Source of the DNA: Chamaelirium japonicum
Taxonomy: Eukaryota; Streptophyta; Magnoliopsida; Liliales; Melanthiaceae
Direction of reading: 5' to 3'
DNA length: 64,000 nucleotides
NCBI GenBank assembly: GCA_947650365.1
Contig: CANTAL010000137.1
Coordinates: forward strand, 310,001 to 374,000
Made by a program: the position numbers and the translations under genes. The notes beneath the pieces were generated by a model, which was not told the DNA's origin, did not search any database, and saw nothing but the letters and a program-made list of their open reading frames with translations. Position 1 is the first letter of the stretch, and each line of letters opens with the position of its first letter. This document shows positions 21,926-35,100 of the stretch, piece after piece.

Positions 21926-24036
21926 CATTCTAATTCATTCGTACGATCCATTCTAATTCATTTGTACGATCCATTCTAATTCTTTCACACGATCCATTCT
22001 AATTCATTCGTAGGATCCATTCTAATTCATTCGTACAATCTATTCTAATTCATTTGTACGATCCATTCTAATTCATTCGTACGATCGTACGAATGAATTA
22101 GAATAGATTGTACGGAATTAATTAGAATGGATTGTATGAAAGAATTAGAATGGATACATTCGTGCGAATGAATTAGAATTGATCATACGAATGAGTAAGA
22201 ATGGATCGTACGAATGAAATAGAATGGATTGTACGAATGATTAGAATGGATCGTACAAATGAATTAGAATGAATCGTACGAATGAATTAGAATGGATCAT
22301 ACGAATGAATTAGAATGGATCATGTGAAAGAATTAGAATGGATTGTATGAATGAATTAGAATAGATCGTATGCATGAATTAGAATGGATTGTACAAAAGA
22401 ATTAGAATGGATCGTACGAATGAACTAGAATGGATACATTCGTGCGAATGAATTAGAATGGATCATACGAAGGAATTAAAATGGATCGTACGAATGAATT
22501 AGAATGGATCGTACGAATGAATTAGAATAGATCGTACGAATGAATTAGAATGGATCGTACGAAGGAATTAGAATGGATCGTACGAATGAATTAGAATGGA
22601 TCGTACGAATGAATTAGAATGGATATATTCGTGCAAATGAATTAGAATGGATCGTACGAATGAATTAGAATGGATTCATACGAATGAATTAGAATGGATA
22701 CATTCGTGCGAATGAATTAGAATGGATCGTACCTATGATGAAGAATGGATCGTACGAATGAATAGAATGGATCGTATGAATTAATTAGAATGGATACATT
22801 CGTGTGAATGAATTAGAATGGATCGTATGAATGAATTAGAATAGATTTTGTGAATGAATTAGAACTGATCGTACGAATGAATTAGAATGGATACATTCGT
22901 GCGAATGAATTAGAATGGATTGTATGAATGAATTAGAATGGATCCTATGAATGAATTAGAATGGATCGTATGAATGAATTAGAATGGATCGTACGAATGA
23001 ATTAGAATGGATCTTACGAATGAAATAGAATAGATTGTACGAATGAATTAGAATGGATTCGTACGAATGAATTAGAATGGATACATTCGTGCGAATGAAT
23101 TAGAATGGATCGTACCAATGAGTAAGAATGGATCATACGAATGAAATAGAATGGATTGTGCGAATGAATTAGAATGGATCGCACGAATGTATCCATTCTA
23201 ATTCATTCGTATGAACCATTCTAATTCATTCGTACGATCCATTCTAATTCATTCGTATGATCCATTCTAATTAATTCGTATGATCCATTCTAATTCATTC
23301 GTACGATCTATTCTAATTCATTCATACAATCCATTCTAATTCATTCGTACGATCCATTCTAATTCACTCATACGATCCATTCTAATACATTCATACGATC
23401 CATTCTAATTCATTTGCACGAATATATCCATTCTAATTCATTCGTACGATCCATTCTAATTCCTTCGTACGATCCATTCTAATTCATTCGTACGATCTAT
23501 TCTAATTCATTCGTATGATCCATTCTAATTCATTCGTACGATCCATTCTAATTCCTTCGTACGATCCATTCTAATTCATTCGTACGATCCATTCTAATTC
23601 ATTCGTACAATCTATTCTAATTCATTCGTACGAATGGATACATTCGTGTGAATGAATTAGAATGGATCGTACGAATGAGTAAGAATGGATCGTACGAATG
23701 AAATAGAATGGATTGCGCGAATGAATTAGAATGGATCGTACGAATGAATTAGAATGGATCGTACGAAGGAATTAGAATGGATCGTACGAATGAATTAGAA
23801 TGGATCGTACAAATGAATTAGAATAGATCGTACGAATGAATTAGAATGGATCGTACGAAGGAATTAGAATGGATCGTACGAATGAATTAGAATGGATCGT
23901 GCTAATGAATTAGAATGTATCGAACGAATGAATTAGCATGGATCGTGCTAATGAATTAGAATGGAACGTACGAATGAATTAGAATGGATCGTGTGAAAGA
24001 ATTAGAATGGATTGTATGAATGAATTAGAATGAATT

Positions 24037-24276
24037 CGTACGATCCATTCGAATTCATTCGCACGATCCATTCTAATTCATTCATACGATCCATTCTAAT
24101 TCATTCATACAATACATTCTAATTCTTTCACATGATCCTTTCTAATTCATTGGTAGGATCCATTCTAATTCATTCGTACAATCTATTCTATTTCATTCGT
24201 ACGATCCATTCTTACTCATTCGTATGATCCATTCTAATTCATTCGGACGAATGTATCCATTCTAATTTATTCGTAC
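24037..24276 (-). repeat. 240-bp R arm after recurrent flip
   Basis: Runs from CGTACGATCC just after GAATT to TTTATTCGTAC. It is identical in length and monomer order to the arms starting at 3661, 39916, 44714, 51543 and 60029: TTCGCACG, two plain, TTTCACACG-type, GTAGG, ACAATCTATTCTATTTC, TTACTC, TTCGGACGAATG. Confidence 0.8.
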
Positions 24277-27200
24277 GATCCATTCTAGTTCATTCGTACG
24301 ATCCATTCTAATTCATTCGTACGATCTATTCTAATTCATTCGTACGATCCATTCCAATTTCATTCGTACGATCCATTCTAATTCATTCGCTCGAATGTAT
24401 CCATTCTAATCCATTCGTACGATCCATTCTAATCCATTCGTACAATCCATTCTAATTCATTCGCATGAATGTAACCATTCTAATTCATTCATTTGATCCA
24501 TTCTAATTCATTAGTACGATCCATTCTAATTCATTCGTCCGATCCATTCTAATTCATTCGCACGAATGTATCCATTCTAATTCATTCGTACAATCCATTC
24601 TAATTCATTCGTACGATCCATTCTAATTCATTCGTAAGATCCATTCTAATTCATTCGTACGATCCATTCTAATTCATTCGTACGATCCATTGTAATTCAT
24701 TCGCACGAATGTATCCATTCTAGTTCATTCGTACGATCCATTCTAATTCATTCGTACGATCCATTCTAATTCATTCGCACGATCCATTCTAATTCATTCG
24801 TACGATCAATTCTAATTCATTCGCACGAATGTATCTATTCTAATTCATTCGTACGATCCTGAATTAGAATGGATCGTACGAATGAATTAGAATGGATACC
24901 TTTGTGCATATGAATTAGAATGGATCGTATGAATGAATTAGAATGGATCATAGTAATGAATTAGAATGGATCGTACGAATGAATTAGAATGGATCATACG
25001 AATGAATTAGAATGGATCTTACGAATGGATTAGAATGGATACATTCGTGCGAATGAATTAGAATGGATCGTACGAATGAATTAGAATGGATCGTACGAAT
25101 GAAATAGAATGGATCAAATGAATGAATTAGAATGGTTACATTTATGCGAATGAATTAGAATGGATCGTACGAATGGATTAGAATGGATCGTACGAATGGA
25201 TTAGAATGGATACATTCGAGCGAATGAATAAGAATGGATCGTACGAATGAAATTAGAATAGATCGTACGAATGAATTAGAATAGATCGTACGAATGAATT
25301 AGAATGGATCGTAGGAATGAATTAGAATGGATCGTGTGAAAGAATTAGAATGGATCGTACGAATGAATTAGAATGGATCGTGCGAATGAATTAGAATGGA
25401 TCGTACGAATGAATTAGAATGGATCATGCTAATGAATTAGAATTGATCGAACGAATGAATTAGCATGGATCGTGCATTCGTACGATCCATTCTAATTCAT
25501 TCGTAAGATCCATTCTAATTCATTCGTACGATCCATTCTAATTCATTCGTACGATCCATTCTAATTCATTCGCACGAATGTATCCATTCTAGTTCATTCA
25601 TACGATCCATTCTAATTCATTCGTATGATCCATTCTAATTCATTCATACGATCTATTCTAATTCATTCATACAATCCTTTCTAATTCTTTCACACGATCC
25701 ATTCTAATTCATTCGTCCGATCCATTCTAATTCATTCGCACAATCCATTCTATTTCATTCGTACGATCCATTCTTTCTCAATCGTATGATCCATTCTAAT
25801 TCATTCGCACGAATGTATCCATAATGGATCATACGAATGAGTAAGAATGGATCGTACGAATGAAATAGAATGGATTGTGCGAATGAATTAGAATGGACCG
25901 TACGAATGAATTAGAATGGATACATTCGTGCGAATGAATTAGAATGGATCGAACGAATGAATTAGAATGGATCGTACGAACGAATTAGAATGGATCGTAC
26001 GAATAAATTAGAATGGATCGTACGAATAAATTAGAATGGATACATTCGTCCGAATGAATTAGAATGGATCATACGAATGAGTAAGAATGGATCGTACGAA
26101 TGAAATAGAATAGATTGTACGAATGAATTAGAATGGATCGTGCGAATGAATTAGAATGGATCGTACGAATGAATTAGAATAGATCGTACGAATGAATTAG
26201 AATGGATCATGCGAATGAATTAGAATGGATCATATTAATGAATTAGAGTGGATCGTACGAATGAATTAGAATGGATACATTCGTGCGAATGAATTAGAAT
26301 GGATCGTGCGAATCCATTAGACTGGATCGTGCGAATGAATAAGAATGGATCATACGAATGAATTAGAATGGATCGTACGAATTAATTAGAATGGATACAT
26401 TCGTGCGAATGAATTAGAATGGATTGTATGAATGAATTAGAATGGATCGTATGAATGAATTAGAATGGATCATACGAATTAATTAGAATGGATCATACGA
26501 ATGAATTAGAATGGATCGTACGACTGAATTAGAATGGATCGTACGAATGAACTAGAATTGATCGTACGAATGAACTAGAATGGATACATTCATGCGAATG
26601 AATTAGAATGGATCGTACGAATGAATTAGAATGGATCATACGATTCATTCTAATTCATTCGTACGATCCATTCTAATACATTCGTACGATTCATGCTAAT
26701 TCATTCGCACGATCCATTCTAATTCATTCGTACGATCCATTCTTATTCATTAATACGATCCATTCTAATTCATTCGCACAATCCATTCTAATTCATTCGT
26801 ACAATCCATTCTAATGCATTCGTACAATCCATTCTAATTCATTCGTACAATCCATTCTAATTCATTCGTACGATCCATTCTAATTCATTCCCACAATCCA
26901 TTCTAATTTATTCGTACGATCCATTCTAATTCATTCGTACGATCTATTCTAATTCATTCGCACGATTGTAACCATTCTAATTCATTCATACGATTCATTC
27001 TAATTCATTCGTATGAGCTATTCTAATTCATTCGTACGATCCATTCTAATTCATTCGTACGATCCATTGTAATTCATTCATACAATCCATTTAGATTCAT
27101 TCGCACAAATGTATCCATTCAAATTCATTCGTACGATCCAGTCTAATTCATTCGTACGATCCATTCTAATTCATTCGTACGATCCATTCTAATTCATTCG

Positions 27201-30200
27201 TACGATCCATTCTAATTCATTCGCACAAATGTATACATTCTAATTCATTCGTACGATCCATTCTAATTCATTCGTACGATCCATTCTAATTCATTCGCTC
27301 AAATGTATCCATTCTAATTCATTCGTACGATTCATTCTTACTCATTCGTATGATCCATTCTAATTCATTCGTACGATCCATTCTAATCCATTCGTACGAT
27401 CCATTCTAATTCATTCGCATGAATGTAACCATTCTAATTCATTCATTTGATCTATTCTAATTCATTCGTACGATCCATTCTAATTCATTCGTCCGATCCA
27501 TTCTAATTCATTCGCACGAATGTATCCATTCTAATTCATTCATACGATCCATTCTAGTTTATTCGTACGGTCCATTCTAATTCATTCGCACAATCCATTC
27601 TAATTCATTCGTACGATCCATTCTAATTCATTCTAATTCTTTCACACGGTCCATTCTAATCCATTCTAATTCTTTCACACGATCCATTCTAATTCATTCG
27701 TACGTTCCATACTAATTCATTAGCACGATCAATGCTAATCCATTCGTTCGATCAATTCTAATTCATTAGCACGATCCATTCTAATTCATTCGTACGATCC
27801 ATTCTAATTCATTCGTACGATCCATTCTAATTCATTCGTACGATCCATTCTAATTCATTCGCACGATCCATTCTAATTAATTCGTACGATCAATTCTAAT
27901 TCATTCGCACAAATGTATCCATTCTAATTCATTCGCACGATCCATTCTAATTCATTCGTACGACCTATTCTAATTCATTCGTATGATCCATTCTAATTCA
28001 TTCGTAGGATCTTAGAATGGAATATACGAATGAATTAGAATGGATCGTACGAATGAATTAGACCATTCTTACTCATTCGTATGATCCATTCTAATATATT
28101 CGCACGAATGTATCCATTCTAATCCATTCGTACGATCCATTCTAATCCATTCATACGATCCATTCTAATTCATTCGCACAAATGTATCCATTCTAATTCA
28201 ATCGTACGATCCATTCTAATTCATTTGTACGATCCATTCTAATTCATTCATAGGATCCATTCTAATACATTCGTACGATCCATTCTAATTCATTCGTACG
28301 ATCCATTCTAATTCATTCATACAATGCATTCTAATTCTTTCACACGATCCATTCTAATTCATTCGTACGATCCATTCTAAATCATTCGTGCAATCCATTC
28401 TATTTCATTCGTACGATCAATTCTAATTCATTCATAGGATCCATTCTAATTCATTCATACGATCTATTCTAATTCTTTCACACGATCCATTCTATTTCAT
28501 TCGTACGATCCATTCTTACTCATTGGTACGATCCATTCTAATTCATTCGTACGATCCATTCTAATTCATTCGTACGATCCATTCTAATTCATTCGTTCGA
28601 TCCATTCTAATTCATTCGCACGAATGTATCCATTCTAATTCATTCGTACGATCCATTCTAATTCATTCGTACGATCCATTCTAATTCATTCGTAAGATCC
28701 ATTCTAATTCCTTCGTACGATCCATTGTAATTCATTCGTACGATCCATTCTAATTCCTTCGTACGATCCATTCTAATTCATTCGTACGATCCATTCTAGT
28801 TCATTCGTACGATCCATTCTAATTCCTTCGTACGATCCATTCTAATTCATTCGTACGATCCATTCTAATTCATTCGCGCAATCTATTCTAATTCATTCAT
28901 ACGATCCATTCTAATTAATTCGTACGATCCATTCTAATTCATTCGCACGATCCATTTTAATTCATTCGCGCAATCTATTCTAATTCATTCGCACGATCCA
29001 TTCTAATTCATTCGTACGATCCATTCTAATTCTTTCACACGATCCATTCTAATTCATTTGTACGATCCATTCGAATTCATTTGTACGATCTATTCTAATT
29101 CATTTGTACGATCCATTCTAATTCATTCGTACGATCCATTCTAATTCCTTCGTACGATCCACTCTAATTCATTCATACAATCCATTCTAATTCTTTCATA
29201 TGATCCAGTCTAATTCATTCGTACGATCCATTCTAATTCATTCGTGCAATCCATTCTATTTCATTCGTACGATCCATTCTTACTCATTCGTACGATCCAT
29301 TCTAATTCATTCACACGAATGTATCCATTCGTACGAATGAATTAGAATAGATTATACGAATGAATTAGAATGGATCGTACGAATGAATTAGAATGGATCG
29401 TACGAAGGAATTAGAATGGATCGTACGAATGAATTAGAATGGATCATACGAATGAATTAGAATAGATCGTACGAATAAATTAGAATGGATCTTACGAAGG
29501 AATAAGAATGGATCGTACGAATGAATTAGAATGGATATATTCGTGCAAATGAATTAGAATGGATCGTATGAATGTATTAGAATGGATCGTATGAGTGAAT
29601 TAGAATGGATCGTACGAATGAATTAGAATGGATTGTATGAATGAATTAGAATGGATCGTACGAATGAATTAGAATGGATCGTGTGAATGAATTAGAATGG
29701 ATCGGACGAATGAATTAGAATGGATCGTACGAATGAATTAGAATGGATCGTACGAATGAATTAGAATGGATCGAACGAATAAATTAGAATGGATACATTC
29801 GTCCGAATGAATTAGAATGGATCATACGAATGAGTAAGAATGGATCGTACGAATGAAATAGAATAGATTATACGAATGAATTAGAATGGATCGTGCGAAT
29901 GAATTAGAATGGATCGTACAAATGAATTAGAATGGATCGTACGAATGAATTAGAATGGATCGTGCGAATGAATTCGAATGGATCATACGAATGAATTAGA
30001 ATGGATACCTTTGTGCAAATGAATTAGAATAGATTGTATTAATGAATTAGAATGGATCATATGAGTGAATTAGAACGGATAGTACGAATGAAGTAGAAAG
30101 GTTCGTATGAATGAATTAGAATGGATACATTCGTGCGAATGAATTAGAATGGATCGTATGAATGAATTAGAATAGATTGTGCGAATGAATTAGAATGGAT

Positions 30201-30477
30201 TGTACGAATGAATTAGAATGGATACATTCGTGCGAATAAATTAGAATGGATCGTACGAATGAATTAGAATGTATCGTACGAATGGATTAGAATGGATCCT
30301 ACGAATGGATTAGAATGGATACCTTTGTGCATATGAATTAGAATGGATCGTATGAATGAATTAGAATGGATCGTAGAATGGATTTTATGAATGAATTAGA
30401 ATGAATTAGAATGGATCGTACGAATGAATTAGAATAGATCATAGGAATGAATTAGAATGGATCGTGCAAATGAATTA

Positions 30478-30763
30478 GAATGGATACATTCGTGCGAATG
30501 AATTAGAATGGATCGGACGAATGAATTAGAATGGATCGTACGAATGAGTAAGAATGGATCGTACGAATGAAATAGAATAGATCGTACGAATGAATTAGAA
30601 TGGATCGTACGAAGGAATTAGAATGGATCGTACGAATGAATTAGAATGGATATATTCGTGCAAATGAATTAGAATGGATCGTATGAATGTATTAGAATGG
30701 ATCGTATGAGTGAATTAGATTGGATCGTACGAATGAATTAGAATGGATCGTATGAATGAATTA
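30478..30763 (+). repeat. 286-bp higher-order repeat, copy D
   Basis: Twelve-monomer order as in copy A. The next 28-mer (GGTTACATTCGTG) begins exactly 286 bp later, at 30764. Only a few substitutions separate it from copy A, about 30 kb away. Confidence 0.87.
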
Positions 30764-31805
30764 GAATGGTTACATTCGTGCGAATGAATTAGAATAGATC
30801 GTACGAATGAATTAGAATGGATCGTACGAATAAATTAGAATGGATCGTGGGAATGAATTAGAATGGATCGTACGAATGAATTAGAGTGGATCCACCGAAT
30901 GAGTTAGAATGGATCATACGAATGAATTAGAATGGATTGTACGAATGAATTAGAAGGGATTGTGCGAATGAATTAGAATGGATCATATGAATGAATAAGA
31001 ATGGATCGTACGAATGAATTAGAATGGATCGTGCGAATGAATTAGAATAGATCGTACGAATGAATTAGAATAGATCGTACGAATGAATTCGAATGGATCG
31101 TACGAAGGAATTAGAATGGATCGTACGAATGAATTAGAATGGATCGTACGAATGAATTAGAATAGATCGTACGAATGAATTAGAATGGATCGTACGAAGG
31201 AATTAGAATGGATCGTACGAATGAATTAGAATGGATATATTCGTGCAAATGAATTAGAATGGATCGTATGAATGAATTAGAATGCATTGTATGAATGAAT
31301 TAGAATGGATCGTATGAATGAATTAGAATGGATCGTGCGAATGAATTCGAATGGATCGCATGATCCATTCGAATAGAATGGATCGTATGAATGAATTAGA
31401 ATGGATCGAGCGAATGAATTAGAATGGATTGTACGAATGAATTAGAATGGATCGTATGAATGAATTAGAATGGATCGTCTGAATGAATTAGAATGGATCG
31501 TGCGAATGAATTAGAATGGATCGTACAAATGAATTAGAATGGATCGTACGAATGAATTAGAATGGATCATACGAATGAATTAGAATGGATCGTACGAATG
31601 AATTAGAATGGATCATACGAAAGAATTAGAATGGATCGTACGAATGAATTAGAATGGATCGTACGAAGGAATTAGAATGGATCGTACGAAGGAATTAGAA
31701 TTGATCATATTAATGAATTAGAATGGATCGTATGAATGAATTAGAATGGATCATTCGTACGATCCATTCTATTTCATTCGTATAATCCATTCTAATTCAT
31801 TCGTA

Positions 31806-32104
31806 CCAAGGACTGTCAGACCCACGCGAGCCAGAACGTGGGGGTCTAGAAGGCCCTGGAAGAATCTCCACGTGTCGGGGCACGGTAGGCCGCCGATTGC
31901 TATAAATGCTCACCCCCAGGGTCCATAGTACAGGTTCGAAATCCTTTTCCCTACCACTTTGGTATACCACAGCTCGCCGTTGTGCCACCGTGACTGACTT
32001 GAGCGTCGGAGGGTCTGCGCTCCTAAGGGAGCCAGCCGTTCTCACGTTCTCTTTTCTTTGTCTTGCAGGCAGCCCGCACGGACCAGCGAAAAATCCCCCG
32101 AACA
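31806..32104 (+). mobile_element. 3' fragment of the solo-LTR family, 299 bp
   Basis: This aligns along its length with the reverse complement of the right-hand 3' part of the solo LTR, from CCAAG through ACCCACGCGAGC, the TATA region and CTTTGTCTTGCAGGCAGCCC to the terminus CCCCCGAACA, with scattered substitutions and small indels. About the first two thirds of the 962-bp LTR are absent, including the minisatellite. Flanks are R satellite on both sides, and no 5-bp duplication is visible. On the right the satellite resumes at AATGTAACCATTC. On the left it stops at TTCGTAC, almost the same monomer phase, so very few satellite bases are missing. The open frames at 31746, 31797, 31906 and 32063 cross fragment and satellite and are not genes. 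Confidence 0.9.
31901..31907 (+). promoter_or_regulatory. TATA box in LTR fragment
   Basis: TATAAAT within GATTGCTATAAATGCTCACCC, in the sense direction of the LTR. It is intact here but altered in the solo LTR. Transcription would begin near 31935 and run out of the LTR end at 32104 into R satellite. Whether it is active cannot be told from sequence. Confidence 0.55.
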
Positions 32105-35100
32105 AATGTAACCATTCTAATTCATTCATTTGATCCATTCAAATTCATTCGTACGATCCATTCGAATTCATTCGTCCGATCCATTCTAATTCATTTGCAC
32201 AAATGTATCCATTCTAATTCATTCGTACGATCCATTCTAATTCATTCGTACGATCCATTCTAATTCATTCGTAAGATCCATTCTAATTCATTCGTACGAT
32301 CCATTCTAATTCATTCGTACGATCCATTCTAATTCATTCGCACGAATGTATCCATTCTAGTTCATTCGTACGATCCATTCTAATTCATTCGTACGATCCA
32401 TTCTAATTCATTCGCACGATCCATTCTAATTCATTCGTACGATCAATTCTAATTCATTCGCACGAATGTATCCATTCTAATTCATTCATACGATCCATTC
32501 TAATTCATTCGTACGATCCATTCTAATTCACTCATACGATCCATTCTAATACATTCATACAATCCATTCTAATACATTCGTACGAATGGATACATTCGTG
32601 TGAATGAATTAGAATGGATCGTACGAATGAGTAAGAATGGATCGTACGAAAGAATTAGAATGGATTGCACGAATGAATTAGAATGGATCGTACGAATGAA
32701 TTAGAATGGATCGTGTGAAAGAATTAGAATGGATTGAATGAATGAATTAGAATGGATCGTACGAATGAATTAGAATGGATTGTACGAAGGAATTAGAATG
32801 GATCGTACGAATGAATTAGAATGGATCGTACGAATGAATTAGAATAGATCGTACGAATGAATTAGAATGGATCGTACGAAGGAATTAGAATGGATCGTAC
32901 GAATGAATTAGAATGGATATATTCGTGCAAATGAATTAGAATGGATCGTATGAATGTATTAGAATGGATCGTATGAGTGAATTAGAATGGATCGTACGAA
33001 AGAATTAGAATGGATCGTATGAATGAATTAGAATAGACCGTGCGAAAGAATTAGAATGCATTGTATGAATGAATTAGAATGGATCGTATGAATGAATTAG
33101 AATGGATCGTGCGAATGAATTCGAATGGATCGCATGATCCATTCGAATAGAATGGATCGTATGAATGAATTAGAATGGATCGGGCGAATGAATTAGAATG
33201 GATCGTATGAATGAATTAGAATGGATTGTATGAATGAATTAGAATGGATCGTGCGAATGAATTAGAATGGATTGTACGAATGAATTAGAATGGATCGTAC
33301 GAATGAATTAGAATGGATCATACGAATGAATTAGAATGGATCATACGAATGAGTATGAATGGATCGTACGAATGAAATAGAATGGATTGTACGAATGAAT
33401 TAGAATGGATACATTCATGCGAATGAATTAGAATGGATCGGACGATTGAATTACAATGGATCGTACGATTCATTCTAATTCATTCGTACGATCCATTCTA
33501 ATACATTCATACGATTCATGCTAATTCATTCGCACGATCCATTCTAATTCATTCGTACGATCCATTCTTATTCATTCATACGATCCATTCTAATTCATTC
33601 GCACAATCCATTCTAATTCATTCGTACAATCCATTCTAATTCATTCGTATGATCCATTCTAACTCATTCCGTGGATCCATTCTAATTCATTCATACGATC
33701 CATTCTAATTCATTCCCACAATCCATTCTAATTTATTCGTACGATCCATTCCAATTCATTCGTACGATCTATTCTAATTCATTCGCACGAATGTAACCAT
33801 TCTAATTCATTCATACGATTCATTCTAATTCATTCGTATGAGCTATTCTAATTCATTCGTACGATCCATTCTAATTCATTCGTACGATCCATTGTAATTC
33901 AATCATACAATCCATTTAGATTCATTCGTACAAATGTATCCATTCAAATTCATTCGTACGATCCAGTCTAATTCATTCGTACGATCCATTCTAATTCCTT
34001 CGTACGATCCATTCTAATTCATTCGTACGATCTATTCTAATTCATTCGTACGATCCATTCTAATTCATTCGTACGATCCATTCTAATTCCTTCGTACGAT
34101 CCATTCTAAATCATTCGTACGATCCATTCTAATTCATTCGTACAATCTATTCTAATTCATTCGTACGAATGGATACATTCGTGTGAATGAATTAGAATGG
34201 ATCGTACGAATGAGTAAGAATGGATCATACGAATGAAATAGAATGGATTGCACGAATGAATTAGAATGGATCGTACGAATGAATTAGAATGGATCGTGTG
34301 AAAGAATTAGAATGGATTGTATGAATGAATTAGAATGGATCGTACGAATGAATTAGAATGGATCGTACGAAGCAATTAGAATGGATCATACGAATGAATT
34401 AGAATGGATCGTACGAATGAATTAGAATAGATCGTAAGAATGAATTAGAATGGATCGTACGAAGGAATTAGAATGGATCGTACGAATGAATTAGAATGGA
34501 TATATTCGTGCAAATGAATTAGAATGGATCGTATGAATGTATTAGAATGTATCGTATGAGTGAATTAGAATGGATCGTACGAATGAATTAGAATGGATCG
34601 TATGAATGAATTAGAATGGATACATTCGTGTGAATGAATTAGAATGGATCGTATGAATGAATTAGAATAGATTTTGTGAATGAATTAGAACTGATCGTAC
34701 GAATGAATTAGAATGGATACATTCGTGCGAATGAATTAGAATGGATTGTATGAATGAATTAGAATGGATCGTACGAATGAACTAGAATGGATACATTCAT
34801 GCGAATGAATTAGAATGGACCGTACGAATGAATTAGAATGGATCATACGAATGAATTAGAATGGATCATACGAATGAATTAGAATGGATCTTACGAATGA
34901 ATTAGAATGGATCGTACGAATGAATTAGAATGGATCGTACAAATGAATTAGAAGGGATACATTCGTGCGAATGAATTAGAATGGATCGGACGAATAAATT
35001 AGAATGGATCGTACGAATGAATTAGAATGGATCGTACGAATGAATTAGAATGGATCGTACGAATAAATTAGAATGGATACATTCGTCCGAATGAATTAGA

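Larger units (their letters stand above)
21921..31805. repeat. 23/28-bp satellite array, block 3
   Basis: Same monomers. Orientation map: R 21921-22084, F to 23182, R to 23630, F to 24036, R to 24860, F to 25476, R to 25822, F to 26640, R to 28011, F to 28062, R to 29330, F to 31752, R to 31805. A very short flip is seen at about 31362-31378 (GGATCGCATGATCC then ATTCGAATAG), repeated almost exactly at 33133-33149. R segments around 24440, 27410 and 28180 share the ATGTAACCATTC and CATTTGATCC monomers with later blocks. No gene is visible. The open frame at 23014-23196 is periodic satellite translation. Confidence 0.97.
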
